In this document: piece by piece, positions 1 to 9,306 of the stretch
Layout of the letters: every line of letters starts with the position of its first letter
Position numbering within the stretch: the first letter of the stretch is position 1
Assembly: GCA_001564135.1 (NCBI GenBank)
Contig: LKNH01000003.1
Span: 1-33,365, forward strand
Length of the DNA: 33,365 nucleotides
Origin: Halobacteriaceae archaeon Tc-Br11_E2g27
GTDB taxonomy: Archaea; Halobacteriota; Halobacteria; Halobacteriales; Haloarculaceae
Reading direction: 5' to 3'
The notes under the pieces: model-generated
Databases searched by the model: none
What the model saw: the letters and a program-made list of their open reading frames with translations, nothing else
Told to the model about the DNA's origin: nothing
Made by a program: the position numbers and the translations under genes

Positions 1-978
1 GAGACTCAGACATCGCTTGACAACCCATTAACCAAGGGTGACCTTATGATCGAAGGTCTTCGATTTTTTATTCCGTTTGCTGCCTTAATTTATCTCCTTG
101 CTGTCCTACAGTTTACTGTGATGACAGCTGCATTGATAACTGTCGGTCTCACATTTGCGACAGGGATTACATTTCCCTTGCTCCGCAAGTTTAGCCTCAG
201 TTCTTTTAAACAGGTTCTTATCGAAACCGGCGAAGGGCTCAAGTACGGAGCTAAAATAGCCGCTCCGATAGCAATTGTTATTGGGGCGATTAATGCTGTC
301 GTTGATATTTTTGTTACAACCGGTATGCCAGGACGCCTCTCGCTAGCTCTCATGTCCCTTTCTGGTGGCGTGCTGATAATTACCGTTATTCTAGCTATGG
401 TTGTCTCTGTTGTTTTAGGGTTAGGTATGCCGACAGTGGCAGCATACCTCCTTGTTGCAACATTGATTGTTCCTACCTTCACCGGGGAATTTGGGGTTCC
501 CTCCCTTGCAGCACACTTTTTCGCTTTCTATGGAGCTATTCTTGCAAATATAACACCTCCAATTGCGGTTGCGGTGGTTATTGCAACTGGTATCTCTGAA
601 GGGGACTTCTGGAGAACCGCTGACAGAGCGGTTAGAATTGGGGCGCCGCTATTCCTTCTCCCAATCGTCTTTATTTATAATCCAGAGATTGTAACCGGTT
701 TCCTTGACTCAGAGATTTCTACTTTCGAGGTATTGAGTTCATTTGGATTAGCTCTCTTTGGTTCAGGAGTTGTTGTCTACGGGTTGAACCGCCCGTACAA
801 GCGGTTTAAACGGTACAAAAGTATGATATTCCAAACACTGTTTGTAATCTTTGGTATCGGTGCTATGTCACACCCAGATTATATTCATCGGAGTGTCTTC
901 GTTATCCTAACATTCGCGCTTTACACAGTCCTGCTGTGGGATAAAAGGAAGAGGGTAAGCCAAGAGACTCCATCTTGA
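1..978 (+). CDS. TRAP transporter fused permease, C-terminal part (5' end outside window)
   Basis: The frame is open from base 1, so this is the C-terminal 325 residues of a longer protein and the first ATG (base 46) is probably internal. The visible part is almost wholly hydrophobic. It carries signatures of the DctM-like 12-TM subunit of 4TM/12TM fused TRAP permeases: GLGMPT followed by AAYLL, and a later ANITPP segment in a long helix. This family imports organic acids using a sodium or proton gradient, usually with a periplasmic TAXI-type binding protein. That gene would be expected upstream, outside the window. The extra C-terminal helices after the ITPP region are typical of fused forms. 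It is followed by CoA-dependent catabolic genes, so its cargo could be their substrate; this is inference from context. Confidence 0.85.
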   Translation, partial: ETQTSLDNPLTKGDLMIEGLRFFIPFAALIYLLAVLQFTVMTAALITVGLTFATGITFPLLRKFSLSSFKQVLIETGEGLKYGAKIAAPIAIVIGAINAVVDIFVTTGMPGRLSLALMSLSGGVLIITVILAMVVSVVLGLGMPTVAAYLLVATLIVPTFTGEFGVPSLAAHFFAFYGAILANITPPIAVAVVIATGISEGDFWRTADRAVRIGAPLFLLPIVFIYNPEIVTGFLDSEISTFEVLSSFGLALFGSGVVVYGLNRPYKRFKRYKSMIFQTLFVIFGIGAMSHPDYIHRSVFVILTFALYTVLLWDKRKRVSQETPS

Positions 979-1306
979 ATTATTCCCCTTATTTGATTGC
1001 GGTTGAAAAGAATGTGTCTTCTCAGCCAACTGATTCAATAAGTTTTTGCTGTATCAGGATTTTTTATTTTCCAAACCAGCGCAAGGATATCTCATTGCAA
1101 AATGGAGTTACTCTTAGTAATACTATATAAGTTTCCGTCGTCAGCTCAAATCACCCATTTATATACACGTCAGATTTCCTGGAGAAGTTATGATGAACAT
1201 CAACTCATTCGAAAAAATCAAATTATTCACATATAAACTAAAAAATGTCAATAATAAAGACAGGAAAAACCTGAGGATTAATATACACCACGCGTGGGTA
1301 TAACAT
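979..1306. other. Intergenic region before the hydroxyacyl-CoA dehydrogenase fusion
   Basis: This 328-nt AT-rich stretch has no convincing gene. TATA-like elements are visible near 1123-1130, 1158-1165 and 1279-1286; only the last is correctly spaced for the downstream ATG. A short perfect palindrome lies at 1288-1297. Confidence 0.6.
1279..1286 (+). promoter_or_regulatory. TATA box for the HCDH/ECH fusion gene
   Basis: The element taatatac is centred about 24 nt upstream of the ATG at 1307, the spacing expected for a leaderless haloarchaeal transcript. No Shine-Dalgarno site precedes the ATG. Confidence 0.5.
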
Positions 1307-3262
1307 ATGGCGACTAGAGACATTAGTACAGTCACCGTACTCGGCGCAGGAAGCATGGGACACGGAATCGCAGAAGTGAGCGCTATCGCGGGCTATGAGG
1401 TTCGGCTTCGGGATATTGAACAGGAAATGGTTGACAATGGTTACGAGCAAATTACGTGGAGTGTCGAAAAATTAGCTGAAAAGGGATACCTAGGCGACCA
1501 GACTCCTGAAGATATCCTTGAACGAATTGAACCACTGGTTGACATTGAGTCGGCAGTTGCTGGGAGCGACCTCGTTATCGAAGCAGTACCCGAGCGTATG
1601 GACATTAAACGGGATGTCTACGAACAGATTGATGAGTTGGCTCCGTCCGAGGCAATATTTGCATCGAATACGTCAAGTCTCTCGATTTCTGAGCTAGCCG
1701 CACATACTAACCGCCCAGAGCAGGTCTGTGGCTTGCACTTTTTTAACCCACCTGTCCGGATGGAGCTTGTAGAAGTTATATCCGGGGATAAAACAGCCCC
1801 AGATGTTTTAGATGTCGCAACGGAATTCGTCGAGACCATCGACAAGACTCCAATACGGGTATCGAAGGATTCACCCGGTTTCGTTGTCAACCGTATTCTC
1901 GTTCCGCTGATTAACGAGGCGACGTGGCTCGTTTCCGACGGCGTTGCGGACATCCAGTCTGTTGATGCGAGCGCGAAATTCGATATAGGTCTCCCAATGG
2001 GTTGTTTCGAACTTGCTGACCAGATTGGGGTTGATGTGATTCTCGATGTTGTTGATCACCTCCACGATGTGCTTGGAGAGGCCTATGAGCCTGGACCACG
2101 GCTGGTTGAGCAAGTCGATTCGGGTGAGTTCGGTAAGAAGACCGGTAGTGGATTTTACGAGTACGAGGCTGATGGCGTGACTATTCCGCCGGATGCAGGT
2201 AGCCAAGAGGCAGAAAATCGGCTTGTAGCGGTAATGGCGAACGAGGCCGCAAAGCTGATTGCCAACGACGTTTCTACGGTTGAGACCATTGACAAGGCTG
2301 TCACGCTCGGTGGCGGCTTTCCGAAAGGGCCAGCGATGCTGGCAGATGAATATAAGGTAAAGGAGTTGATTGAGACGCTTGAGGAGGCTCATGAGGAGTC
2401 GGGACATCCGCGGTATGAAGTCTCACAACAACTTCGTGAGATTGTGTCTTCAGGTGGTTTCTATGGGGACAGCGATAGATTAGACTTATTGGAGATAGAT
2501 TATCCGGCCGAACACGTTGGCCGTATTACTATTGACCGCCCCACTCAGTTGAATACACTGAATTTGGCGGTTCTTGACCAGCTTGATAGGGCGATTGATA
2601 CGGTGTTCGAAGGCGACGAGAATGTCCGTGTACTGTTATTGACTGGCCGAGGTGACCGTGCATTTTCTGCAGGTGCGGAAGTCCACTCAGTCGTTGGTGA
2701 CGAGAGCCCTGTCGAATCGATTGAAGTATCGAGGAAAGGACAACAGGTTTTTGAGAAGTTGGAAACCACTTCTGTTCCGGTTGTAGCGGCTATTAACGGC
2801 TTTTGTCTCGGCGGTGGGATGGAGCTATCGATGGCTGCTGATGTTAGGATTGCGAGCGAGAAGGCGAGATTTGGCCTTCCGGAACACACATTAGGACTCC
2901 TTCCCGGGTGGGGCGGTACACAACGGCTACAATGGTTAATTGGTGAGAGTCGAGCTAAAGAGATAATCTTCACAGCTGAACAATTTGATGCCGAAACGAT
3001 GCGTGAGTATGGGTTCGTGGTAGAGGTCGTCGAAGACGATACGGTGGACAAACGTGCCCTCGAACTGGCAACGCTATTGACTGCGCGCGCACCGGTGGCC
3101 CAACAGCTCACGAAAGAAGCGATGCGCGCCGGCCGTCACGATTCAACGACTGGATTCGATATGGAAGCCCACGCCTTTGGTCATCTGATAGGAACAGATG
3201 ATGTTAATGAGGGTATCGCGGCGTTTAGCAATGACAAGGACCCCGAATTTAAAGGTGAATAA
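1307..3262 (+). CDS. 3-hydroxyacyl-CoA dehydrogenase / enoyl-CoA hydratase fusion
   Basis: This is a two-enzyme beta-oxidation protein of 651 aa. Residues 1-380 form an NAD-dependent 3-hydroxyacyl-CoA dehydrogenase. The Rossmann GxGxxG is at 13-18, the catalytic His is H144 in HFFNP, with E153 and N195 nearby, followed by the helical C-terminal domains. Residues 390-651 form a crotonase domain with an oxyanion-hole region (AFSAGAE and NGFCLGGG). Both catalytic glutamates are present, E526 in FGLPEH and E552 in KEIIFT, so hydratase activity is expected. The order (dehydrogenase first) is the reverse of bacterial FadB/human MFE and matches fused archaeal crotonyl-CoA hydratase/3-hydroxybutyryl-CoA dehydrogenases. 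It should hydrate enoyl-CoA and oxidise the resulting 3-hydroxyacyl-CoA in the cytoplasm. Confidence 0.93.
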   Translation: MATRDISTVTVLGAGSMGHGIAEVSAIAGYEVRLRDIEQEMVDNGYEQITWSVEKLAEKGYLGDQTPEDILERIEPLVDIESAVAGSDLVIEAVPERMDIKRDVYEQIDELAPSEAIFASNTSSLSISELAAHTNRPEQVCGLHFFNPPVRMELVEVISGDKTAPDVLDVATEFVETIDKTPIRVSKDSPGFVVNRILVPLINEATWLVSDGVADIQSVDASAKFDIGLPMGCFELADQIGVDVILDVVDHLHDVLGEAYEPGPRLVEQVDSGEFGKKTGSGFYEYEADGVTIPPDAGSQEAENRLVAVMANEAAKLIANDVSTVETIDKAVTLGGGFPKGPAMLADEYKVKELIETLEEAHEESGHPRYEVSQQLREIVSSGGFYGDSDRLDLLEIDYPAEHVGRITIDRPTQLNTLNLAVLDQLDRAIDTVFEGDENVRVLLLTGRGDRAFSAGAEVHSVVGDESPVESIEVSRKGQQVFEKLETTSVPVVAAINGFCLGGGMELSMAADVRIASEKARFGLPEHTLGLLPGWGGTQRLQWLIGESRAKEIIFTAEQFDAETMREYGFVVEVVEDDTVDKRALELATLLTARAPVAQQLTKEAMRAGRHDSTTGFDMEAHAFGHLIGTDDVNEGIAAFSNDKDPEFKGE

Positions 3263-3805
3263 CCTACTGGGCCGGTCGAGATTGGTACCATCCCGGAGTG
3301 CGACTGGCTTCCTTGTCTACATAAATAGTTAAGTAGGTGGGGTTAAAATTAATTCTTGCACATCGCGTGTGACGAGATGAAACGTTGGGTCTGCATACTC
3401 TCCCAACCGGTACTGCTGAACACTGATGCTCCCACAAAGTACCCTTTCATCTCAATAATTTCCAACAGATTAATTAGTTAGCTTAGAGGTACTGCAGAAG
3501 GATTCCATCGCTTCTAAGCCTCTATTTTCAATAGGATAACATCGTGCGCTTAAACAATTAATTAATCCTTGTACTCAGATAGATTGGCTACAATTTGGGC
3601 TAATGCACTCTATATTACGTACTTGGCCTCGACAATAGCGCACTTATCGGCGATTGTTTACTTCTTTCTTTATTTCTTTACATCTCTGGTTTAGTCTACT
3701 TAAAATAATCAACTACACTCTTCCTGCAAATCAATCAAAACCAATCCCACCAACCCTCGAAGGCCTACCAAATGGTTTTTTATACTTCCCAGAGGAGTTT
3801 CTATT
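3263..3805. other. Long intergenic region with nested inverted repeats
   Basis: This is 543 nt of AT-rich DNA without a credible gene; an open frame at 3654-3896 overlaps the next gene and looks spurious. It contains two nested inverted repeats at 3374-3453 (arms gagatgaaa/tttcatctc and gttggg/cccaac) and a TATA element just before the next start. Confidence 0.5.
3776..3785 (+). promoter_or_regulatory. TATA box for the enoyl-CoA hydratase gene
   Basis: The T-rich element tttttatact is centred about 25 nt before the ATG at 3806, consistent with a leaderless transcript. This supports choosing 3806 as the start. Confidence 0.55.
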
Positions 3806-4579
3806 ATGGGCCATGTTCAATACGCGTGTAGTGATGGTATTGCAACAATCACAATGGATCGTCCAGACGTATACAATGCTTTTCACCGAGAGATGATTCT
3901 CGAACTGAATGAAGCCATTCGTGACGCTCGAGAGGATTCCAAGGCATACACCGTCATTTTGACAGGTGCAGGAGATGGATTCTGCTCAGGTGCAGACGTC
4001 AATAGTATGCCAGACTGGACCGCTCAAACAAAGGAAGAATACGGTGCTTATCTCTGGACGGTTCAGAACGTTGTTCGGCAACTGCGTAATATGGACAAAC
4101 CGACAATTGCTGCTGTAAACGGCCCAGCAATCGGGGCTGGTTGTGACTTCACCCTGGCATGTGATGTCCGGTTCATGAACGAGGATGCTGTACTACGAGA
4201 AGGTTTCGTTAGAATCGGCTTAGTCCCAGGTGACGGTGGGGCCTGGTTACTTCCAAAACTTATTGGCGAGTCCAAAGCAAGAGAGTACCTCCTCACCGGA
4301 AAGGATATTACAGCAACTGATGCAGAAGACCTTGGCTTGGTTGCAGGTGTCTCGGAAGACGCCCTCTCAGATGCTGAGGAATTTGCTAAATCAGTTCGAG
4401 ATTTACCCGCACAAGCAGTTAGAAACACTAAGAAGTTAATCAATTCGGAGCTAAGTTTTGATGAATATTGTGAAAAAGCAATTGATTATCAGTGGGAATG
4501 TGTCAACGATCAAGAACACAAAGAGGCAACTCAGGCGTTTCAAGATAAGCGAAAACCAGAATACGAACGGCAGTACTGA
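3806..4579 (+). CDS. Enoyl-CoA hydratase/isomerase family protein (crotonase)
   Basis: This stand-alone crotonase of 257 aa is the normal family length. It has the CoA/oxyanion segments FCSGADV (59-65) and NGPAIGAGCD (105-114), and the active-site stretch REGFVRIGLVPGDGG at 131-145. Aligned by eye with rat enoyl-CoA hydratase, the first catalytic Glu position is Phe134, while the second Glu is kept as E160 (KAREYLLTG). Asp143 in PGDGG lies near where PaaG-type isomerases use an Asp. It could therefore be a double-bond isomerase or a hydratase with altered specificity. It lies between the HCDH/ECH fusion and the acyl-CoA dehydrogenase on the same strand, but the large gaps suggest separate promoters. 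Confidence 0.88.
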   Translation: MGHVQYACSDGIATITMDRPDVYNAFHREMILELNEAIRDAREDSKAYTVILTGAGDGFCSGADVNSMPDWTAQTKEEYGAYLWTVQNVVRQLRNMDKPTIAAVNGPAIGAGCDFTLACDVRFMNEDAVLREGFVRIGLVPGDGGAWLLPKLIGESKAREYLLTGKDITATDAEDLGLVAGVSEDALSDAEEFAKSVRDLPAQAVRNTKKLINSELSFDEYCEKAIDYQWECVNDQEHKEATQAFQDKRKPEYERQY

Positions 4580-4747
4580 CCTAAATTTTAATAGATTGAT
4601 TTTTCTATTCAATCAGCTTAGCCTGCTGGGGTTGTTATACAATTGTTTCAGGTTATTTCTCCCCGGGTTTTAAATAGTTGAAACGCGAGTATATATGCGT
4701 GTATTCGCTTGAGAAAGCTTACTCAAGTTATGGAATACAGTGATGCC

Positions 4748-4754
4748 TTTAAAA
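4748..4754 (+). promoter_or_regulatory. TATA box for the acyl-CoA dehydrogenase gene
   Basis: The element tttaaaa is centred about 29 nt before the ATG at 4780, so a leaderless or near-leaderless transcript is likely. Confidence 0.45.
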
Positions 4755-4779
4755 TGGTGCCTAATCATCACATTGAAAT

Positions 4780-5880
4780 ATGATTAATTACACACTTTCA
4801 GATACACAGAAGGAGTATAGTCAGAAAGCAAAGGAATTCCGTAGCGAACACAGCGATAAGCTTCTTCAAGCTAGCCGCGACTCGGTATTTCCCCGGGAGT
4901 TGTTTGAACAGGGCGTTGAACATGGATTTCCCGGTCTTTTTATCCCGACTGAGTACGGTGGTGAAGGACTGGGAGCTATCGAATACGCTCTCGTGTCGGA
5001 ACACATAGGGTTTTACCAGACGACCTATCAGCTCGCCCGAGCGCTGATGGTTGCCGGTACTGACAAACAAAAAGAGAAATATTTGCCGAGAATTGCCGAG
5101 GGAAAGGTGGTAGGCTCTGACGACATCTCTGAACCTAATGCTGGTTCAAGTCTCAAAGACATCGAAACGACTGCGGAGAAAGATGGTGACGAATGGGTTA
5201 TAAACGGGTTAAAGGTCCACGTGAATTGTGCAGGTGCTGCCGATGTTCATCACGTTTACACGCACACTGATGAAGGACTTACCGTCTTTCTTGTCGAGAA
5301 GGACAATCCTGGAATGAAAATAGGTGAAAAAGACCAACCCATTGGAACTCGACAGATGCCGATTCACGACGTCATTTACGATGACTGCCGTGTCCCTGAG
5401 GATCAGTTGTTAGGTGATAACGGTGGCGGCTACGAAGTCTTTTTCAAAACGTTTAATTTCAGCCGCATTGGTAACGCGAGTGATATACTCGGTCATGGTA
5501 AAAGGTCACTTGATGAGGCCATCGCATGGGCATCAGAACGGGAGGTTGGTGACCAGGGAACTGTCACAGAATTCCAAGGAAACCGTTGGAAAATAGCCGA
5601 GCTGAAGACCAGACTTCGAGCAGTTGAACACTTGAGAAACGAGGCGGCATGGAGGCTCGATCAGGGCGAATCTGCAGTTAAACATACCTGTATGGCAAAA
5701 CTGAGGGCAGGAGAAGTCGCACTTGCAGCAATTGAGGAGGCAATTCAGTTAACCGGTGCCCATGGCTTGTATCGCGATCAAGGGTTTGATATGGCGTGGT
5801 CAGATGCGAAAACCCTCGATGTTGCTGGTGGCTCGAGAGAGATTATGCGTAATGTTATTGCTGATCAAATACTGGATTAA
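4780..5880 (+). CDS. Acyl-CoA dehydrogenase family flavoprotein
   Basis: The 366-aa protein has the three-part acyl-CoA dehydrogenase fold: an N-terminal helical domain (1-110), a beta domain with the FAD/substrate segment DISEPNAGSS (115-124), and a C-terminal helical domain. Family members oxidise acyl-CoA to 2-enoyl-CoA and pass electrons to electron-transfer flavoprotein. The usual catalytic Glu near the C-terminus (YEGT in MCAD) is replaced: the aligned motif is DVAGGSREIM, with Gly350 at the base position. The alternative site used by isovaleryl-CoA dehydrogenase aligns with Ser228. A different base, or a cyclic or otherwise unusual substrate, is possible. The neighbours are crotonases and CoA ligases. 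Family assignment is secure; the substrate is unknown. Confidence 0.9.
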   Translation: MINYTLSDTQKEYSQKAKEFRSEHSDKLLQASRDSVFPRELFEQGVEHGFPGLFIPTEYGGEGLGAIEYALVSEHIGFYQTTYQLARALMVAGTDKQKEKYLPRIAEGKVVGSDDISEPNAGSSLKDIETTAEKDGDEWVINGLKVHVNCAGAADVHHVYTHTDEGLTVFLVEKDNPGMKIGEKDQPIGTRQMPIHDVIYDDCRVPEDQLLGDNGGGYEVFFKTFNFSRIGNASDILGHGKRSLDEAIAWASEREVGDQGTVTEFQGNRWKIAELKTRLRAVEHLRNEAAWRLDQGESAVKHTCMAKLRAGEVALAAIEEAIQLTGAHGLYRDQGFDMAWSDAKTLDVAGGSREIMRNVIADQILD

Positions 5881-6096
5881 CGGAAAGTCGGACTGCTGAG
5901 ACCTGCTCGAATTCAATGAAAATTCATATGTCTTCCCCCAGTAAATGAAATATTCTGCTCGTTAAATCCAGGGTTGTGTCGGAAATATCATTACTGCTTC
6001 AGAGGGTAAAGCTCTCGAACTCATCGACAGAATTCTACATAATTCATACCAATACTTATGTGGGGATAGGTTTCATTATAGAACGCGAATACGAAC

Positions 6097-7410
6097 ATGT
6101 CAAGCGATATTCCAGCTGTAGAGACTTTGCAATGGGAAGAACTTCGAGAGATCCAAATAGAGAACTTTCGCGAACAGGCTCGTCGACTTGAACGCACCTG
6201 TGAGTATTACCGCAAAAGATTTGCAGACACCGATATCGACGCTATCCGTAAGCCCGAAGATCTGAGTAGCGTGAAACTTTTGAGCAAAGATGATATCCGT
6301 CAAAGCCAACAAGAGTCCCCGCCTCTGGGCTGGCACGCATGTGGCTCTTTTGAGGAGGTGATTCAGACGCAGGCATCTTCCGGGACAACTGGCCGGCCGA
6401 CCTACGTGGGTGTCTCGCCAGATGATCAGCAACAATGGAATGAGACTCTCGCCGAAGTGTTTCGGACAACAGGAATGTCCCCGGGAGAGTCGTGTATTCA
6501 CGCCTTTGGTCTCAGCAAGGGGTTCGTCGGAGGGATTCCAGTGGTACAAGGTCTTGAAAAGCTCGGTGTGAATGTCATCCCAATCGGGGCTGAACCAGGT
6601 GCAAAACGCCTACTCAACGTTATCGATCATCTCAACCCCGAAAATCTCGTTGCAACTCCGAATTTCGCACGATATCTGGGCAAGCAGTCGCCAAAGGTAG
6701 TGGGGAAACCTGCTTCTGAACTCTCTATTGAGCGTATTGCATGTGGGGGTGAGCCTGGTCTGAATGCCATGAGAGAGGAGCTTGCGGAACTATGGGATGC
6801 TAGAATTATGCAGATAATGGGAGCGACTGAGATTGCACCGGCGTACTTTGGAGAGTGTGAGTACCAAAACCTTCATCTCGTTCGCCCTGATTTATACCTA
6901 CCTGAAATTCTAGACCCCAATACGAAAGAACCTCTACAATGGGAGGAGGGCACCACTGGTGAGTTAGTCATGACAACGTTGGCCCGTGAAATAACACCGA
7001 TGATACGCTACCAACTTGGAGATATTGTAACGGTTGATGAGACAGATTGTAAGTGCGGGCGGACCATGCCATCACTGACCTGTCACGGCCGAACGGATGA
7101 AATGCTCATTGTCCGTGGAGTGAATGTATTTCCCAGCGCGCTGCAGGATGTTGTCACGAACTCAACACTCCCACTGACCGGACATTTCAGAATCAGAAAG
7201 ACTTTTGAAGGTCATTCGACGGAAAATCGATTGGAGTTACTCGTCGAACACAAACCGAATCCAGAGCTTGCATCGGACGAGATTCGTGAATCACTGTCCA
7301 ATGAGCTACAATCACAACTTGGTGTCTCAACTGAAATAGACATGATTCCGCCTCAGACAATCACCCGTCCAGACGCAGATGAGAAGGTCTCATTGATTAT
7401 TGAAGAGTAA
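6097..7410 (+). CDS. PaaK-like phenylacetate-CoA ligase family protein
   Basis: This 437-aa AMP-forming ligase matches the length and motif order of PaaK-type phenylacetate-CoA ligases. It has the P-loop SSGTTGRPT at 94-102, GATE at 242-245, YQLGD at 305-309, a CKC pair (318, 320), the hinge GRTDEMLIVRG at 331-341, and a C-terminal Lys (K430). Members activate aryl or related acids to acyl-AMP and then acyl-CoA. This supports an aromatic or cyclic acid as island substrate, although some PaaK relatives act on other acids. The ATG at 6097 is preceded by an attata element but at imperfect spacing, so the promoter is uncertain. A second, unrelated ligase follows after about 170 nt. Confidence 0.88.
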   Translation: MSSDIPAVETLQWEELREIQIENFREQARRLERTCEYYRKRFADTDIDAIRKPEDLSSVKLLSKDDIRQSQQESPPLGWHACGSFEEVIQTQASSGTTGRPTYVGVSPDDQQQWNETLAEVFRTTGMSPGESCIHAFGLSKGFVGGIPVVQGLEKLGVNVIPIGAEPGAKRLLNVIDHLNPENLVATPNFARYLGKQSPKVVGKPASELSIERIACGGEPGLNAMREELAELWDARIMQIMGATEIAPAYFGECEYQNLHLVRPDLYLPEILDPNTKEPLQWEEGTTGELVMTTLAREITPMIRYQLGDIVTVDETDCKCGRTMPSLTCHGRTDEMLIVRGVNVFPSALQDVVTNSTLPLTGHFRIRKTFEGHSTENRLELLVEHKPNPELASDEIRESLSNELQSQLGVSTEIDMIPPQTITRPDADEKVSLIIEE

Positions 7411-7584
7411 AAAGAATTATCCAGTGCAACTTATCACCTGTGAATTTTATGATGGTGATAAAAGGAGCAACTTTTTCAGGACAATCTCAGCTTCCACGCT
7501 GGTCTACTAGTTCGAACACTCTCAATGTTTGTCACGTAGTCAAAAGTAGTAAATATAACGTTGTCGATGTGTATTATAGATACG

Positions 7585-9108
7585 ATGGCCGAGAATATTT
7601 ACTCGATGTTTCGCACGTCTGTCGAACATCACGGTAACCGTCCGTTTATTCGAACAGTTAACAATGAATCAACTTACAACGATGTTCATGAGAAAACAAA
7701 ATCTTTCGCAGCTAGATATCAGAAGGCAGGACTAGAATCTGGGGATACACTAGGGTTAATCCTTGACAACTGCCCAGAGTTCATTTCTGCCTATTTGGGT
7801 GCCGTCAGGCAAGGAATCGAAGTGGCCTGCTTGAACACTTCACTCCAAGGCGATAGCCTCGCACACCTACTGGAAACGGCGAATATTTCTGTCGTCCTTT
7901 CAACCGACGAGTTATTGGAATCAATCGAATCAACCTGTTCTGAGGCAGGAGTTCATAGGATGTATAGTCTGACGGAGGACACAAAGTGGGAATCCCTTCA
8001 AGACGGTGCCATCCCAGCCCCCGCTTGCCCCGATGAAGAATCAGTCGCAACGCTGCTACACACTTCTGGAACAACTGGCTACCCCAAATGGTGTGAACTC
8101 TCTCATAAGTACTTCCTCAGACTGGGTCAATTTATTGCTGATGGGTTTGAAATAAGCAGTACTGATACGGTTTTCAACCCGTTGCCACTGTATCACATTA
8201 ATCCGCTTGGGTATTATCTAATTGGGTCGATAACTGCTGGAGCTACTGTCGGACTGGTAGAACGTTTCAGCGTCTCAAACTTTTGGAAGCACGTACGAAG
8301 TCTTGAACCAACAATCGTGATTTTACATATGGCACCAAAAAATATGATTCTTAACGAAACATCCCCAGGCGACGCTACGGACCACAATATCCGAGTTATG
8401 TTCCCTGCAGACGCTGAGTTCGGCGAAAAGTTTGGAATCCCCAAAATGGTTACTGGCTATGGGTCGACCGAAGCTGGTGGACTGACTCATATCAACAAAT
8501 TCAATCACGTTCCGGAGTTGCCAGCGGGGGAGGACCTATCACAGCTCGCCGGGTATCCTCGTCGAGATATCGAAGTACGACTAGTCGACAAAGATGGAAA
8601 CCCAGTTTCAAGAGGTCAACACGGTGAAATATTGATCCGACCCATGGAAACGGGCGTGATCTTTGATGGCTATAGGGGGGCCCCAGAAAGCACGATAGCC
8701 GCATGGGAAGGGCTTTGGTTTAACACTGACGACATTGGGTACATAGATTCAGACGGGGCACTTCATTTCGTAGGCCGAAAGGGGAACAGTATTTCTCATA
8801 AAGGGGAGTTTGTAAACGTTGATTTGGTCGAGGCTTTGCTTGAGTCACATTCAGCAGTCGAGCAAGCTGTCGTTGTCGGTGAACCAGACGACGTAGTCGG
8901 GAGCCGGGTCAAAGCTTGTGTACTAACAGCGGGGGACGTTGAGCCACAAACGCTTGTCCGCCACATAGAGTCCGATATCCCGTCATATATGCTTCCCGAG
9001 TATGTAGATTTCATCGAATCAATTCCCCGCATCGAGGGGACAAAGAAAGTAGATAGAAAAGCACTCCAAGAGCGTACTCATGATGCTGTTTGGAGACGTT
9101 CGGAATAA
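7585..9108 (+). CDS. AMP-forming acyl-CoA synthetase (class I adenylate-forming)
   Basis: I chose ATG 7585 (507 aa) over TTG 7561 or ATG 7567 because the family N-terminus (MAENIYSMFR) begins there and a TATA-like aaatataa lies about 33 nt upstream. Motifs in order are the P-loop HTSGTTGYPK (159-168), YGSTEAGG (292-299), the ribose-binding Asp in NTDDIG (about 380-385), GRKG (397-400), and the C-terminal catalytic Lys in IEGTKK (K487/K488). It resembles medium-chain or carnitine/crotonobetaine-type CoA ligases more than the PaaK-like neighbour. It converts a free acid, ATP and CoA to acyl-CoA. Two different ligases side by side suggest two acids, or one acid released again after a side-chain cleavage. 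Confidence 0.9.
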   Translation: MAENIYSMFRTSVEHHGNRPFIRTVNNESTYNDVHEKTKSFAARYQKAGLESGDTLGLILDNCPEFISAYLGAVRQGIEVACLNTSLQGDSLAHLLETANISVVLSTDELLESIESTCSEAGVHRMYSLTEDTKWESLQDGAIPAPACPDEESVATLLHTSGTTGYPKWCELSHKYFLRLGQFIADGFEISSTDTVFNPLPLYHINPLGYYLIGSITAGATVGLVERFSVSNFWKHVRSLEPTIVILHMAPKNMILNETSPGDATDHNIRVMFPADAEFGEKFGIPKMVTGYGSTEAGGLTHINKFNHVPELPAGEDLSQLAGYPRRDIEVRLVDKDGNPVSRGQHGEILIRPMETGVIFDGYRGAPESTIAAWEGLWFNTDDIGYIDSDGALHFVGRKGNSISHKGEFVNVDLVEALLESHSAVEQAVVVGEPDDVVGSRVKACVLTAGDVEPQTLVRHIESDIPSYMLPEYVDFIESIPRIEGTKKVDRKALQERTHDAVWRRSE

Positions 9109-9306
9109 GGATTGAAATCGGGTTTGCTTTCTAAAGTGGTTTCGAGATTCCGTTTTAATTCCCGCAAAGTGGACAACTTAGGATCAGCATATTCATTTTC
9201 ACCCGTTTAATTTATTCCAGTCATATAAATTACAGTATGATGATATAACCTGTTGTACTCACCCGGTACATAAAAGTAAAAGATGACGTAGAGCATTAAT
9301 AGAATT

